Source: Candidatus Kerfeldbacteria bacterium CG15_BIG_FIL_POST_REV_8_21_14_020_45_12 | GTDB taxonomy: Bacteria; Patescibacteriota; Patescibacteriia; UBA9570; XYC2-FULL-38-9 | NCBI GenBank assembly: GCA_002781785.1 | Contig: PFGC01000020.1 | Location: 1-42,083 of the forward strand | Reading direction: 5' to 3' | DNA: 42,083 nucleotides | In this document: in pieces, positions 7,355 through 15,727 of the stretch | Layout of the letters: each line of letters opens with the position of its first letter | Numbering within the stretch: position 1 is the stretch's first letter | The notes under the pieces: generated by a model | What the model saw: only the letters and a program-made list of their open reading frames with translations | Databases searched by the model: none | Told to the model about the DNA's origin: nothing | Translations under genes and position numbers: made by a program

Positions 7355-8731
7355 ATGAAAGCTATTTCTATTGAAGACATTATCTCCCTAGCCAAGCGCC
7401 GGGGGTTCGTATTTCCATCCTCAGAGATTTATGGGGGTTTTGCTGCAGTTTACGATTACGGGCCTTATGGCGTAGAGCTAGCTAATAATATTAAAGCTGC
7501 TTGGTGGAAGGCCATGGTCCAGCAACGTGAGGATATCGTCGGACTCGATTCAAGTATCACCATGAGCCCACGAATCTGGGAGGCCAGTGGTCACGTTGGG
7601 GGGTTCGCTGATCCGCTGACAGAGTGTCGACAGTGTCACACTAGGCATCGTGTTGACCATTTGCTCGAAGATATTAAAGTTCAAGCTGACGAGAAAATGA
7701 GTGAGCCCGAAATTAACTCGCTGTTTGACGAGCACAAATCTAAACTAAAGTGTCCTAGCTGCGGCAAGAGCGATTTTAGCGCAGTAAAAAAGTTTAATCT
7801 GCTAGTAAAAACCAATCTAGGTAATTTTACTGGAGACATGGATGATCCAGTTTACCTTAGAGGAGAAACTTGCCAGGGTATTTATGTTAACTTTAAAAAT
7901 GTCCTAGACTCAAGCCGAGTGCGAGTTCCCTTCGGCATAGCTCAAATTGGCAAGGCCTTTAGAAATGAAATAACCGCCCGACAGTTTATATTTCGAACAC
8001 GAGAATTCGAGCAAATGGAAATGCAATTCTTTTGCTCCCCGGACGATGAAATGAATCAATATGAAAAATTGCGTGAGGCTCGGTGGCAGTTTTACCTAGA
8101 CCTCGGCATTCAGCCTGAAAATCTACGTTGGCATAAACACGAGAATCTAGTCTTCTACGCGAAGGAGGCGTACGACATTGAATATAACTATCCTTTTGGC
8201 TGGAAGGAATTGGAGGGAGTGCACGCGCGAGGTGATTATGATTTGACGCAACACGCTAAACACTCTGGTCAGGCCTTAACCTACACCGATCCCCATACTA
8301 ATGAACAGTACGTGCCACATATTGTTGAATCATCAGTTGGCGTTGGCCGCACCATGTTGATGGTCCTGGCTGATTCATACAAGGTTGAACAAACCGAGGC
8401 AGGGGAGAGGACTGTTCTGAAGCTGCCAAAGAAACTAGCGCCTATACAAGTGGCAGTTTTTCCACTACTTCGCAATAAACCAGAGCTCGTAGCCAAAGCT
8501 AGAGAACTGTTCAATCAGTTAAAAGTTCAGTTTATGTGCGAGTTTGATGATAACGGAAACATTGGTAAGCGCTACCGTCGCCAGGACGAAATTGGCACGC
8601 CATATTGTGTTACGGTTGATTTTGAAACCCTTGAAGACAATGCCGTAACTCTGCGTGACCGTGACACTATGGTGCAATCCCGCGTTCCTCTGTCTGAACT
8701 AATAGCCCTCTTAGCTGAAAAATATTCATAA
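7355..8731 (+). CDS. glyS: Glycyl-tRNA synthetase, single-chain class II (eukaryal/archaeal-like) type
   Basis: Charges tRNA-Gly with glycine in the cytoplasm. This is the dimeric one-polypeptide type (as in Thermus and Mycoplasma), not the alpha2beta2 glyQ/glyS type. The N-terminal motif-1 region FVFPSSEIYGGFAAVYDYGP and RVPFGIAQIGKAFRNEITAR (motif 2) with FRTREFEQMEMQFF are diagnostic. ELEGVHARGDYDLTQH and ESSVGVGRTML cover motif 3, and a C-terminal anticodon-binding domain starts near residue 365. A zinc-ribbon-like insertion has Cys91, Cys94, Cys133 and Cys136. Length 458 is normal for the compact bacterial form. ATG 7355 is preferred over an in-frame TTG at 7349, because ATG fits the leader element shared with the gene at 27719. 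First gene of a ten-gene operon. Confidence 0.95.
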   Translation: MKAISIEDIISLAKRRGFVFPSSEIYGGFAAVYDYGPYGVELANNIKAAWWKAMVQQREDIVGLDSSITMSPRIWEASGHVGGFADPLTECRQCHTRHRVDHLLEDIKVQADEKMSEPEINSLFDEHKSKLKCPSCGKSDFSAVKKFNLLVKTNLGNFTGDMDDPVYLRGETCQGIYVNFKNVLDSSRVRVPFGIAQIGKAFRNEITARQFIFRTREFEQMEMQFFCSPDDEMNQYEKLREARWQFYLDLGIQPENLRWHKHENLVFYAKEAYDIEYNYPFGWKELEGVHARGDYDLTQHAKHSGQALTYTDPHTNEQYVPHIVESSVGVGRTMLMVLADSYKVEQTEAGERTVLKLPKKLAPIQVAVFPLLRNKPELVAKARELFNQLKVQFMCEFDDNGNIGKRYRRQDEIGTPYCVTVDFETLEDNAVTLRDRDTMVQSRVPLSELIALLAEKYS

Positions 8732-8738
8732 CTAGTTC

Positions 8739-10025
8739 ATGAAACAATACACTCTGCCTAACGGCATTCCAGTTATCTTAGATCAAATGACAGGCACGGA
8801 TGTTGTCACCGCTTTGGTTTTATTCAAGGTTGGCTCTCGTCATGAAACTAAGTCTATTAATGGCATTTCACATTTTTTGGAACACCTATTTTTTAAGGGA
8901 ACCGAGCACCGGCCAACCACTTTAGACATCTCACGTGAACTTGATGGAGTAGGGGCCGAGTTCAATGCCTTCACTAGCAAAGACTACACCGGTTACTACG
9001 TAAAAGTAGCTAGTCGTCATACGGCACTGGCTGTGGATATTTTGGAGGACATCCTGTTTCATCCAATTTTTGATCCCGCTGAGATTGATCGAGAACGTGG
9101 GGTTATTATAGAAGAGATCAACATGTATGAGGACAATCCGATGGCGACAGCTGAGGAGCTGTCAGAGGAAATGTTGTTTGGCGCAAATCATCCACTAGGC
9201 TACCGCATTGCCGGACCTAAATCCAACATCAATAAGATTACTCGCAAGCAAATCATGGATTATCGCGACACCTATTATCATCCAGATAACATGATTGTGG
9301 TATTGGCCGGTGGTTTACCGAAGGACACTTTGCAGATTATTAGACATAAGTTTGAACAAGCGCCGGAATCTGATCACAAAACTCCCAAGCAGAAGTCATT
9401 TAAATACGCGCAGCGTAGTAGTCGATTTCACTTGGAGCATAAGCCTACAGCCCAGGCTCATTTGGCTTTAAGTTTCCCTGCTCCACAGTATAAGGCAAAG
9501 TCAGTTTACGCGGCCCAGGTCTTGAGTACAATCCTAGGTGGCAACATGAGCTCTAGATTGTTTATTAATGTCCGAGAGCGACAAGGCCTTTGTTATTACA
9601 TTAGGTCTGGTGTTTCACCCTATGAGGATACCGGTGCTTTTACCATTCAAGCCGGCTTTGATACGACTCGCATCCAGCAGGCTGTTGAAGCCATTATGGC
9701 TGAGTTATCTGCTTTGCGAGATGCTGGGATTGAGGGTCATGAATTGAAAAACGCTAAGGAGTACCTACGCGGCAAAGTTAGCATTGCCATGGAAGATTCT
9801 GAAAGCATTGCAAACTGGTGGGGAAGACAGTGGCTTTTTTCTGAGATGATCGGTAGACCAGCCGTCTCCTCTAAAGATTACTTGAGAAAAATAAACGCAG
9901 TGACTATATCTGAGGTTAATAAATTGGCTAAGGATTTATTCATTTCCAGCCATGCTAACTTAGTTGTTATTGGTCCTTACTCAAAGCGTCAAGAGCAATC
10001 CCTCAAAAAATACCTCAATTTCTAA
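8739..10025 (+). CDS. M16 family zinc metallopeptidase (processing peptidase-like)
   Basis: 428-residue inverzincin. The zinc motif H-F-L-E-H is at residues 45-49 (His45, catalytic Glu48, His49), and the third ligand, in IIEEINMYEDNP, is Glu125, 76 residues after His49 as expected for M16. The second half contains the R-x-x-x-G-L-C-Y-Y-I-R-S motif (around ERQGLCYYIRSG) that completes the substrate chamber. It is therefore a single-chain, active-looking homologue of mitochondrial processing peptidase beta and Bacillus YmxG/MlpA. M16B enzymes often work as pairs with an inactive partner, but no second copy lies in this window. No signal peptide, so cytosolic. Seven bases separate it from glyS. 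Confidence 0.93.
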   Translation: MKQYTLPNGIPVILDQMTGTDVVTALVLFKVGSRHETKSINGISHFLEHLFFKGTEHRPTTLDISRELDGVGAEFNAFTSKDYTGYYVKVASRHTALAVDILEDILFHPIFDPAEIDRERGVIIEEINMYEDNPMATAEELSEEMLFGANHPLGYRIAGPKSNINKITRKQIMDYRDTYYHPDNMIVVLAGGLPKDTLQIIRHKFEQAPESDHKTPKQKSFKYAQRSSRFHLEHKPTAQAHLALSFPAPQYKAKSVYAAQVLSTILGGNMSSRLFINVRERQGLCYYIRSGVSPYEDTGAFTIQAGFDTTRIQQAVEAIMAELSALRDAGIEGHELKNAKEYLRGKVSIAMEDSESIANWWGRQWLFSEMIGRPAVSSKDYLRKINAVTISEVNKLAKDLFISSHANLVVIGPYSKRQEQSLKKYLNF

Positions 10026-10034
10026 TTGACCAAT

Positions 10035-11159
10035 ATGGCGAGACTAAAGCAAGAAATAAGTATGGCTGACCATAGCCTAAAGGGAAAGCTGCCTGAGGAG
10101 CGTACAATTTCTGTTAGTGTTCGCACGATTTTAAAGATAATTGGAGTTTTAGCGGCCATCTTTTTTCTGTTTTTTATCCGTGACGTGATTGGGTTAGTTT
10201 TTGTGGCCATTGTATTTGCCTCAGCCTTGGATCCTTGGGTGGACAAGATGGAGCGCTTTAGAATTCCACGTGGCATGTCTATATTACTGATGCTGGTGAT
10301 TATGTTGGCTGTGGCGGTTGGGGTTATTTATTTGTTGATTCCACCGCTAGCCAGTCAGGTTGGCGATATCATTGGATCGCTTGCCAAGCAAGCCCCACAA
10401 ATTGATAGTTTTTATCAATCACTTACGGGCCGAGAGGATGCCTCAGTACTAAAACAGATGCAGTCATTTCTGATCTCGATAAATTCTTCTATTGGCAGCA
10501 TATCCTCAGGGTTCTTTAGTGCCATTTCAGGATTCGTTGGTGCCATCGCAACCTTAATCATCGTGATGGTCATTACTTTCTACATGACGATTGAGGAGGA
10601 TGGGTTAAAAAAATTCGTGCGCTCGATCGCCCCAATTGAGTACCAGCCGTACCTAGTTCAAAAAACCAATCGTATTCAGGTGAAGATGGGTGGATGGTTG
10701 CGCGGACAGTTGATTCTAATGTTTATTATTGGCTCACTTACTTACGTGGGTTTACTTATTCTAGATGTCCCATATGCCCTGGTGCTAGCTATCTTTGCAG
10801 GTCTAGCTGAGTTTGTTCCCTTCTTAGGGCCACTGATTGCAGCTGTGCCTGCAGTCTTTTTCTCTTTTTCTGACTCGCCTTGGAAGGCCTTTGGGGTAGT
10901 TATCTTTTATATTGTATTACAGCAGCTTGAGAATCAAGTGATAGTTCCAAAAGTCATGCAAAAGGCGGTGGGCTTAAATCCGATAGTGGTAATTATTGTT
11001 ATGTTAATTGGCGCCAAAGTAGCTGGACTTGTCGGAATACTTTTAGCCGTCCCCGCTACCACAATCGCCTGGATATTTTTTGCAGATATTTTTGAGAGAA
11101 AAATTGAGGATGACAACAGGCTAGAATTTCCAACTGGAGATGTTAAAGATCCGTCATGA
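10035..11159 (+). CDS. AI-2E family membrane permease
   Basis: 374-residue polytopic membrane protein of the AI-2E transporter family (PF01594; TqsA, PerM and YdiK relatives). The N-terminus is hydrophilic for about 30 residues. The eight-helix pattern follows, with typical stretches such as IPRGMSILLMLVIML, MTIEEDGLKKFVRSIAP, GGWLRGQLILMFIIGSLTYVG and EFVPFLGPLIAAVPAVFF, and the late QQLENQVIVPKVMQKAVGLNP signature of the family. Members are linked to autoinducer export or Na+/H+ exchange, so the substrate here is open. ATG 10035 is taken as start; a TTG at 10026 and an ATG at 10062 are alternatives. Overlaps metG by ATGA. Confidence 0.9.
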   Translation: MARLKQEISMADHSLKGKLPEERTISVSVRTILKIIGVLAAIFFLFFIRDVIGLVFVAIVFASALDPWVDKMERFRIPRGMSILLMLVIMLAVAVGVIYLLIPPLASQVGDIIGSLAKQAPQIDSFYQSLTGREDASVLKQMQSFLISINSSIGSISSGFFSAISGFVGAIATLIIVMVITFYMTIEEDGLKKFVRSIAPIEYQPYLVQKTNRIQVKMGGWLRGQLILMFIIGSLTYVGLLILDVPYALVLAIFAGLAEFVPFLGPLIAAVPAVFFSFSDSPWKAFGVVIFYIVLQQLENQVIVPKVMQKAVGLNPIVVIIVMLIGAKVAGLVGILLAVPATTIAWIFFADIFERKIEDDNRLEFPTGDVKDPS

Positions 11160-12610
11160 AAAATCAATTTTACGTCACAACATCGATTCCTTACGTAAAT
11201 GGCAACCCGCACATGGGTCACGCCCTAGAGTTTTTATACGCCGATGTCATAGCTCGCTATTACCGTCTGAAAGGGTATGACGTCCGTTTAACCACCGGTA
11301 CAGATGAGCACGGTCAAAAAGTACAGCGAGCCGCTGAAGCAGCGGGCGTTGAACCAGCAGCTCAGGCCGGCGTAGAGGCTGAACATTTTAAACGCTTGCT
11401 GGAGGCCTATAACTGTCAATATGATGACTTTGTTAGGACCACTGAGCCACGTCATGAGAAATCTGCTCATGTTTTTTGGCAGAAAATGGTTGATTCAGGT
11501 GATATTGAAAAGGGAGTTTATGAGGGGTTGTACTGCGTCGGCTGTGAAGCTAATAAGACAGAGAAAGATTTAATTGATGGTAAATGTCCAATACACGAAA
11601 AAACCCCTGAGCCAATCTCAGAAGAAAACTATTTTTTCCGGCTTTCTCGTTATGCTGATAAACTTCTGGCTTTTTATAATGAAAATCCTGACTTCATTTA
11701 CCCAGCTTTCAGGATGAAGGAAATGCGCGAGATTATCGCTAGCGGTTTAGAAGATGTTTCTATTTCACGCGACAAAAGTAGATTGTCGTGGGGCGTGTCA
11801 GTTCCAAATGATGACAATCAAGTTATGTACGTATGGTTTGAAGCTGTTATGAACTACGTTACTAGCGTTGGCCACGGGGTAGATGATGCTGAGTTCACTA
11901 AATGGTGGCCAGCGGATTTGCATATCATCGGTAAAGATATTAACCGATTCCATACCATTATGTGGCCAGCTATGTTGATGGCAGCAGGCCTAGACTTACC
12001 ACAAAAAGTTGGTGTTCATGGATTTATTACAGTCGATGGCAAAAAAATGAGTAAAAGTTTGGGGAATGTGATAGATCCATTTGCCCTTGTGGCTCAGTAT
12101 GGTGTAGAACCCATTCGCTATTTTCTACTTCGAGAAATGCCCTTTCAAGATGACGGGGATTTTTCCTACGAAAGATTAGAGGCTCGTTATCAGGCAGACC
12201 TTGCTAACGGTATCGGAAATCTTCTTTCTCGAGTAAGCAACATGATTGAGAAATACTCTCAGGGTGATCTTGATCCAAGTCCCCAAGAGTTGGATTATGG
12301 CAAAGCAGCGGCCATGCAGTACCATGACCTAATCCAGAAGCTAGAGTTTTCCAAAGCCCTTGATGTTATTTGGGGATTAATAGACGAGGCTAATGAACTA
12401 ATTGAGCAGGAAAAGCCCTGGGACTTAGCCAAAACCGACACTGATAGATTGCAGGTTATACTAGCGCAGTTGCTTTACTCACTTGAGCTTGTGACAGAGT
12501 GGCTAGAGCCGTTTATGCCAGAGACTGTACATACGATGCGCTCGGTTTTACAACGCCGTCCGATGGTAAAGGCAGAGCCATTATTTCCCCGTCTTGAGAT
12601 TACTAAGTAG
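11156..12610 (+). CDS. metG: Methionyl-tRNA synthetase
   Basis: Class I synthetase that activates methionine for initiator and elongator tRNA-Met. The HIGH motif is H-M-G-H at residues 19-22 and the KMSKS loop is at 297-301. GTDEHGQK and the WFEAVMNYVT and GKDINRFHTIMWPA regions are typical of MetRS. The connective-polypeptide insert has Cys127, Cys130, Cys144 and His147, compatible with a single zinc knuckle. The C-terminal helical anticodon domain starts near residue 345 and ends at 484, with no C-terminal tRNA-binding (EMAP/Arc1p-like) extension, so this is the short MetRS form. ATGA overlap with the permease and 6 bases to the next gene. Confidence 0.96.
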   Translation: MKNQFYVTTSIPYVNGNPHMGHALEFLYADVIARYYRLKGYDVRLTTGTDEHGQKVQRAAEAAGVEPAAQAGVEAEHFKRLLEAYNCQYDDFVRTTEPRHEKSAHVFWQKMVDSGDIEKGVYEGLYCVGCEANKTEKDLIDGKCPIHEKTPEPISEENYFFRLSRYADKLLAFYNENPDFIYPAFRMKEMREIIASGLEDVSISRDKSRLSWGVSVPNDDNQVMYVWFEAVMNYVTSVGHGVDDAEFTKWWPADLHIIGKDINRFHTIMWPAMLMAAGLDLPQKVGVHGFITVDGKKMSKSLGNVIDPFALVAQYGVEPIRYFLLREMPFQDDGDFSYERLEARYQADLANGIGNLLSRVSNMIEKYSQGDLDPSPQELDYGKAAAMQYHDLIQKLEFSKALDVIWGLIDEANELIEQEKPWDLAKTDTDRLQVILAQLLYSLELVTEWLEPFMPETVHTMRSVLQRRPMVKAEPLFPRLEITK

Positions 12611-12616
12611 AGCTCT

Positions 12617-13168
12617 ATGATTCTCAACATCATCATCATAGTTTGGCTGGGCATATCCTTATTTAGTGGACTAAAACTCGGCTTTGTCTATAAAGCTGGA
12701 ACTACTATTGGTTTTATTTTTGGAGTTTGGCTGTCCAGTAGGTGGACGCCAGGCGTTGCTAGTTGGCTTGGTGGGTCACCTCTGACCGTCGCTTTAGTTT
12801 TTCTATTTTTTCTCTCCATTATGTCAAAGCTATTTGGAGGGGTTGCTTGGCTATTAGATAAGGTATTTAAGATACTAGCTCTGTTGCCTGGATTGAAGAG
12901 TTTTAATCGGGTGCTAGGTGGATTACTTAGCGTGCTATTGTCCTGCTTCATTATTAGCGCCGGTCTATTTATTGCCGTGTCATTCTCAGAAGCTGACTAT
13001 GAGAACAATTCTTCAACTATCTCAGCGAGTGCAGAAGGCCCAGCTTTGGCTAATGCCATTAATGAGTCGAGTATGGCTCGCTCGCTTTTAACTTTGAAGA
13101 TTTTTTACCAACCCTTGCTCTCAGACGTGCTGGCTACTTACCTGACTGATGAAAAAACGTCAGAATGA
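12617..13168 (+). CDS. CvpA family membrane protein
   Basis: 183 residues with about four hydrophobic helices (residues 1-45, 53-75, 86-118). This matches the CvpA (colicin V production) family in length and in the early glycine-rich LFSGLKLGFVYKAGTTIGFIFGVWLS region. CvpA homologues affect envelope homeostasis and, in Firmicutes, lie near mutS2. No enzymatic activity is known. The polar C-terminus after about residue 125 is rich in Ser/Ala and Glu. It overlaps tatD by ATGA. The assignment rests on topology and the N-terminal pattern rather than on strictly conserved residues, so it is moderate. Confidence 0.65.
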   Translation: MILNIIIIVWLGISLFSGLKLGFVYKAGTTIGFIFGVWLSSRWTPGVASWLGGSPLTVALVFLFFLSIMSKLFGGVAWLLDKVFKILALLPGLKSFNRVLGGLLSVLLSCFIISAGLFIAVSFSEADYENNSSTISASAEGPALANAINESSMARSLLTLKIFYQPLLSDVLATYLTDEKTSE

Positions 13169-14049
13169 AATTTGTTGATACCCACGCCCACGTTAATTTT
13201 CGAGCATTTTCTGAGGACGCTGACCAGGTTATCCAGACTGCCCTCGTTAGTGGTGTTAACATGATAAATGTTGGTACAAACTTTGCCACCAGTCAGCGAT
13301 CAGTTGAAATTGCCGAACGGACCCCAGGTATGTGGGCTGCTATTGGATTACACCCAATTCATTTAGCAAAAGACATAACCGAGACTGCTAAGTTTTCAGG
13401 AGAAGAATACTCGTTTACAACAAAGTCAGAATTATTTGATAAGAGAAAGTTTTTTGAATTAGCCCAAAGTCCATCCGTCGTGGCCGTTGGTGAATCTGGA
13501 TTGGACTACTTTCACTTAGAGGACTTCAAGCACCCCGACATGACTGCTGAACAATTTGTCGAGAGACAAAAAGAGACGCTTTATGAAATTCTAGGTTTTG
13601 CGCGGGAAATAGAACGACCTCATATATTTCATTGTCGTGACGCCTACGACGAGTTTGCAGATATTGTTAGGCAATTTGGTGATAATAGCGATGGGGGAAG
13701 TGTTGGAGCTGGGGTTCGTGGCGTCGTTCACTGCTTTACGGGAAGTTGGGAGCAAGCTGAAAAGTTACTTGAGCTTGGATTATATATTGGCTTTACCGGC
13801 ATAGTCACTTTTCCAAATGCTCAGTCTCTTCAGGATATCGCTCGGCGCGTACCACTTGACCGCCTGTTAATAGAAACCGATTCGCCGTATTTAGCGCCAC
13901 AAGCTGTCCGAGGACAACGCAATGAGCCTAGTCATGTTATCCACGTAGCTGAGAAAATTGCTGAGCTAAAAGGCCTGTCTCTTGAGGAGGTAGCTCTAGC
14001 TACCACCCAAAACGCCATTTCACTGTTTCAGCTTCCGCTTACTATCTGA
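13165..14049 (+). CDS. tatD: TatD family metal-dependent DNase/hydrolase
   Basis: TIM-barrel metal-dependent hydrolase of the TatD family, implicated in DNA quality control and 3'-5' exonuclease activity. Metal ligands are all present: His7 and His9 in D-T-H-A-H, Glu110 in VGESGLDYF, His156 in IFHCRDA, His189 in VVHCFTGS and Asp239 in LIETDSPYLAP. At 294 residues it is somewhat longer than the usual 255-265. The extra length is a charged insertion at about 73-97 and a Gly/Ser-rich loop near 173-184. It overlaps the CvpA gene by 4 bases. The 3' end overlaps a candidate promoter for rmuC. Confidence 0.93.
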   Translation: MKFVDTHAHVNFRAFSEDADQVIQTALVSGVNMINVGTNFATSQRSVEIAERTPGMWAAIGLHPIHLAKDITETAKFSGEEYSFTTKSELFDKRKFFELAQSPSVVAVGESGLDYFHLEDFKHPDMTAEQFVERQKETLYEILGFAREIERPHIFHCRDAYDEFADIVRQFGDNSDGGSVGAGVRGVVHCFTGSWEQAEKLLELGLYIGFTGIVTFPNAQSLQDIARRVPLDRLLIETDSPYLAPQAVRGQRNEPSHVIHVAEKIAELKGLSLEEVALATTQNAISLFQLPLTI

Positions 14050-14055
14050 TATCAT
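14047..14055 (+). promoter_or_regulatory. Possible internal extended -10 promoter for rmuC
   Basis: TG at 14047-14048, one base, then TATCAT at 14050-14055. It overlaps the tatD stop codon, with the rmuC ATG at 14062, exactly where transcription would start. A weak -35-like TTCAGC lies at 14027-14032. It may supplement read-through from the operon and would also be leaderless. Confidence 0.35.
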
Positions 14056-14061
14056 ATCAAT

Positions 14062-15024
14062 ATGGAAAATATAATTGTTTTAACACTAATAGCTCTAGCT
14101 GCCATTAATCTGGTAGGTATAATTATCATTTTCCGCCGTGTTAATAAGGGCGATAGCTCAAAAGATGCTGGTATTGGCATGATGAATCAAAATATTCAAG
14201 GCATGCAAGATAGACTAGACAAGGTGTCTCTTGGACTTAATGAGAGGCTCGACAACGCTGCTCGAGTCATCGGCGAGGTAAATAAGGAGCTAGGTACTAT
14301 GCAGGAAATTGGCCGGAGCATGAACGCGCTGCAGGATTTTCTAAAGAGTCCTAAACTACGTGGAAATATCGGTGAGCAGGTCCTAAAAGACATGCTTGAT
14401 CAGTACTTCCCCCAAAAACTTTATCAGATGCAGTACAAGTTCACTGAAGGGCAAGTGGTTGATGCTGTTCTTAAAACTGACAATGGGATCATTCCGATAG
14501 ATGCTAAGTTTCCCATGGAAAACTACCAAAGGATGGCCGCAGAAGAGGGAACTGAGGCGCGCGAGCGTTACTCTAGAGAGTTTATCAAGGATGTTAAAAG
14601 ACACGTTGATGCCATATCAAAGAAATATATTCTACCTGATGAAGGAACAGTCGATTTTGCAATTATGTATGTTCCGGCCGAGTCCGTTTATTATGAGATA
14701 ATTCGAAATGATTCTGAGTTAAATGCTTACAGCATTTCCCGCAAGGTGCTTTACGTTTCACCTAATTCATTCTATTATTTTCTTCACATCCTCATGATGG
14801 GAATGCAGGAAAAGAAGATGGCAGAAGCTGCTAAGGAAATGATCGCTTCAATTAGAGGAATTCAAAAAGATGCCGTTCGTTTTGGAGAGACTTTGGGAGT
14901 TCTGAATCGTCACATTACTAACGCGAAGTCAGCTCTAGATCGCACTTCCTCAGATTATGATAAATTGTCTGGTAAAATTGAGCGGATAGACCACTTTGAA
15001 GATCAAAATCAATTAGAGCAATGA
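14062..15024 (+). CDS. rmuC: RmuC family DNA recombination protein
   Basis: 320 residues. An N-terminal membrane helix (about 3-25) is followed by a coiled-coil segment (about 40-95), then the RmuC nuclease-like domain. Diagnostic stretches are LKSPKLRGNIGEQVLKDML, the DAVLKTDNGIIPIDAKFPMENY strand region with its conserved Asp-x-Lys, YILPDEGTVDFAIMYVPAESVYYEII and VLYVSPNSFYYFLHIL. RmuC limits inversions at short inverted repeats in E. coli and has been linked to phage resistance. The PIDAKFP motif matches a PD-(D/E)XK-type active site. It starts 12 bases after tatD and overlaps the next gene by ATGA. Normal but compact for the family because the coiled coil is short. Confidence 0.92.
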   Translation: MENIIVLTLIALAAINLVGIIIIFRRVNKGDSSKDAGIGMMNQNIQGMQDRLDKVSLGLNERLDNAARVIGEVNKELGTMQEIGRSMNALQDFLKSPKLRGNIGEQVLKDMLDQYFPQKLYQMQYKFTEGQVVDAVLKTDNGIIPIDAKFPMENYQRMAAEEGTEARERYSREFIKDVKRHVDAISKKYILPDEGTVDFAIMYVPAESVYYEIIRNDSELNAYSISRKVLYVSPNSFYYFLHILMMGMQEKKMAEAAKEMIASIRGIQKDAVRFGETLGVLNRHITNAKSALDRTSSDYDKLSGKIERIDHFEDQNQLEQ

Positions 15025-15725
15025 GCGAACTAACCACAAATGAGTTGTTTGACCTGACTCACACCAAGCACGCTGAGCTTTTTGATGATGTTGAGTACGC
15101 TTGGGAGGTAATCCCTCTTATAGAGCAGTATCTGGAATATATTCAAAAGAGTCCAAAAATTCAAGGAACTGTTAGTAAGCTAGCTGTCATTGAGGGGAAA
15201 GTCAGTCTTGGTAAGGGCTCAGTCGTTGAAGCGGGAGCTGTTATTCACGGTCCGACAATTATTGGAGAGAACACAACTATTCGCTCTGGAGCCTTGATTA
15301 GAGGAGGAGCTATCATCGGAGACAATTGCATGGTGGGAAATAGTACAGAAATAAAAAACGCTCTGCTATTTGACGGAGCGATAGCTCCTCATTTTAACTA
15401 TATTGGAGATACCGTATTGGGTTATAAGGTTCACCTAGGGTCCAGTGTGGTTATTTCCAACCTAAAGACCCCACCAGGTGAGATAGTAGTATCGACTCTA
15501 CAGCAGACCTATAATACTGGACTTACAAAATTTGGTGCCTTGATTGGCGACGAAACGGAGATTGGCGCCAATGCTGTACTAAACCCCGGAACCGTTATTG
15601 GAAAACGCTGCATAATTTATCCGCTGGCTCTGATTAGAGGAGTTGTGACGACTGACTCAATTGTTAAAGTGAGGCAGCAGCACGAGGTGGTAACTAGAAG
15701 ACAGACTGAGTTTTCACTTGATTAA
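15021..15725 (+). CDS. Left-handed beta-helix protein resembling GlmU C-terminal domain
   Basis: 234 residues. After an N-terminal segment of about 45 residues, the chain is built of hexapeptide repeats (for example VIEGKVSLGKGSVVEAGAVI, then TIIGENTTIRSGALIRGGAIIG) forming a left-handed beta-helix. Order and insertions resemble the acetyltransferase half of GlmU, including an AIAPHFNYIGDTVLG turn, but the nucleotidyltransferase domain is absent. Such stand-alone proteins are annotated as UDP-N-acetylglucosamine diphosphorylase-like or acyltransferases. It could acetylate an amino sugar or bind a sugar nucleotide for envelope synthesis; the activity is not provable here. ATGA overlap with rmuC; 2 bases to the next gene. 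Confidence 0.75.
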   Translation: MSELTTNELFDLTHTKHAELFDDVEYAWEVIPLIEQYLEYIQKSPKIQGTVSKLAVIEGKVSLGKGSVVEAGAVIHGPTIIGENTTIRSGALIRGGAIIGDNCMVGNSTEIKNALLFDGAIAPHFNYIGDTVLGYKVHLGSSVVISNLKTPPGEIVVSTLQQTYNTGLTKFGALIGDETEIGANAVLNPGTVIGKRCIIYPLALIRGVVTTDSIVKVRQQHEVVTRRQTEFSLD

Positions 15726-15727
15726 CC

